The notes beneath the pieces were generated by a model. The model ran no database searches. It was given only the letters and a program-made list of their open reading frames with translations, and was not told the DNA's origin. Of a stretch of DNA of 31,418 bases, positions 31,230-31,418 are shown one piece after another. The stretch lies in assembly GCA_964390715.1 (NCBI GenBank), contig CAYMIM010000007.1, forward strand, positions 1-31,418, read 5' to 3'. The translations under genes were made by a program, and so were the position numbers. The stretch is from JACOVP01 sp964390715 (GTDB lineage Archaea > Nanobdellota > Nanobdellia > SCGC-AAA011-G17 > UBA489). Positions within the stretch are counted from its first letter, which is position 1; each line of letters opens with the position of its first letter.

Positions 31230-31308
31230 TCGCTTTTTGCCCAAATTTCAGCTATTAAACGAATATTTATCTCGCTTAATAGTTGTACATGCGCAATTGA
31301 AGTTTTGC

Positions 31309-31405
31309 CCTTCGGGTTCCTCACTTCGTTCGCAATTCTCAATCTCCCAAACCCTCGCTTCGTTTAAACTTCGACTCAACAAAAACAAAAATTCAAATCA
31401 CTTCG
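31309..31405. repeat. Short CTTCG-containing dispersed repeats
   Basis: The pentamer CTTCG occurs five times (31310, 31324, 31358, 31369, 31401), mostly inside related words (CACTTCGTT, CGCTTCGTTT, CACTTCGTG), equivalent on the other strand to CGAAGTGAG and CGAAGCGAG. The spacing is irregular, so this is not a CRISPR array. It may be a decayed intergenic repeat continuing beyond the window. Confidence 0.4.
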
Positions 31406-31418
31406 TGTTACTCTAACG

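Noticed and set aside
31196..31342. N-terminal extension of the integrase fragment (104 aa frame)
   Set aside because: The extension reads through repetitive CGAAG-type DNA and lies above the TATA box.
31309..31418. CRISPR array
   Set aside because: Repeats are only 5-9 bp, irregularly spaced, and no spacer-repeat periodicity exists.

Overview
The window reads as a chromosomal segment of an archaeon. It carries GatD (indirect Gln-tRNA synthesis), deoxyhypusine synthase, an ABCE1/RLI recycling ATPase, a TrmB regulator, an archaeal-type ATP-dependent DNA ligase, DUF2683/RelE and zinc-ribbon/AbrB gene pairs, and TATA boxes placed about 25-28 nt before many start codons, which implies mostly leaderless mRNAs. 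The prepilin-like N-terminus with a KRGQ motif, the small zinc ribbons and the small membrane and secreted Cys-rich proteins suggest a DPANN lineage (Woesearchaeota or Pacearchaeota-like). That placement is inference; no rRNA is present to fix it.

Layout. 1-3512: prepilin-like gene (cut by the left edge) and gatD on the minus strand; a 371-bp gap holding a candidate structured RNA; ftsZ with a double-hairpin terminator. 3549-5860: a scar zone with a truncated SGNH hydrolase, a truncated nucleotidyltransferase and two divergent AbiE-like pairs, neither of which keeps an intact nucleotidyltransferase. 5857-10372: ASCH and GNAT genes, two small unknowns, a thymidylate-kinase-like gene, tRNA-Pro(GGG), a HepT/MntA pair and a nitroreductase. 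10466-15686: two Cys-rich anchored secreted proteins flanking DNA ligase, a zinc-ribbon AbrB/DUF4258-like pair, a TrmB regulator with its own operator-like site, and a DUF2683/RelE pair. 15743-24107: argS, pyrG, a kinase-dCMP deaminase fusion, a CMP-kinase-like gene, deoxyhypusine synthase, thioredoxin and a two-gene operon of unknown function. 24225-31418: class II ribonucleotide reductase interrupted by an intein, nrdR, ABCE1 with a depleted Fe-S domain, a 50-aa zinc ribbon fired from the same TATA element, a membrane protein and an integrase stump.

How the genes fit together. One theme is pyrimidine deoxynucleotide supply: CTP synthase, CMP-kinase-like protein, dCMP deaminase, class II RNR with its repressor NrdR, thioredoxin (a possible RNR reductant) and a thymidylate-kinase-like protein all lie within about 21 kb. 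A second theme is translation: GatD, ArgRS, deoxyhypusine synthase (eIF5A modification), ABCE1 and tRNA-Pro. A third is selfish or defence-type small modules: five toxin-antitoxin-like loci in about 11.5 kb (3.7-15.1 kb), several decayed, plus the intein and the integrase stump.

The best leads for something undescribed are: the unknown operon at 22303-24107, which carries a TACT-N7-AGTA element like the one in the trmB leader; the candidate RNA at 2020-2206; the ABCE1 with only five of eight cluster cysteines; the Gln-terminated intein placed exactly before the RNR radical cysteine; and the paired gene truncation near 3690.
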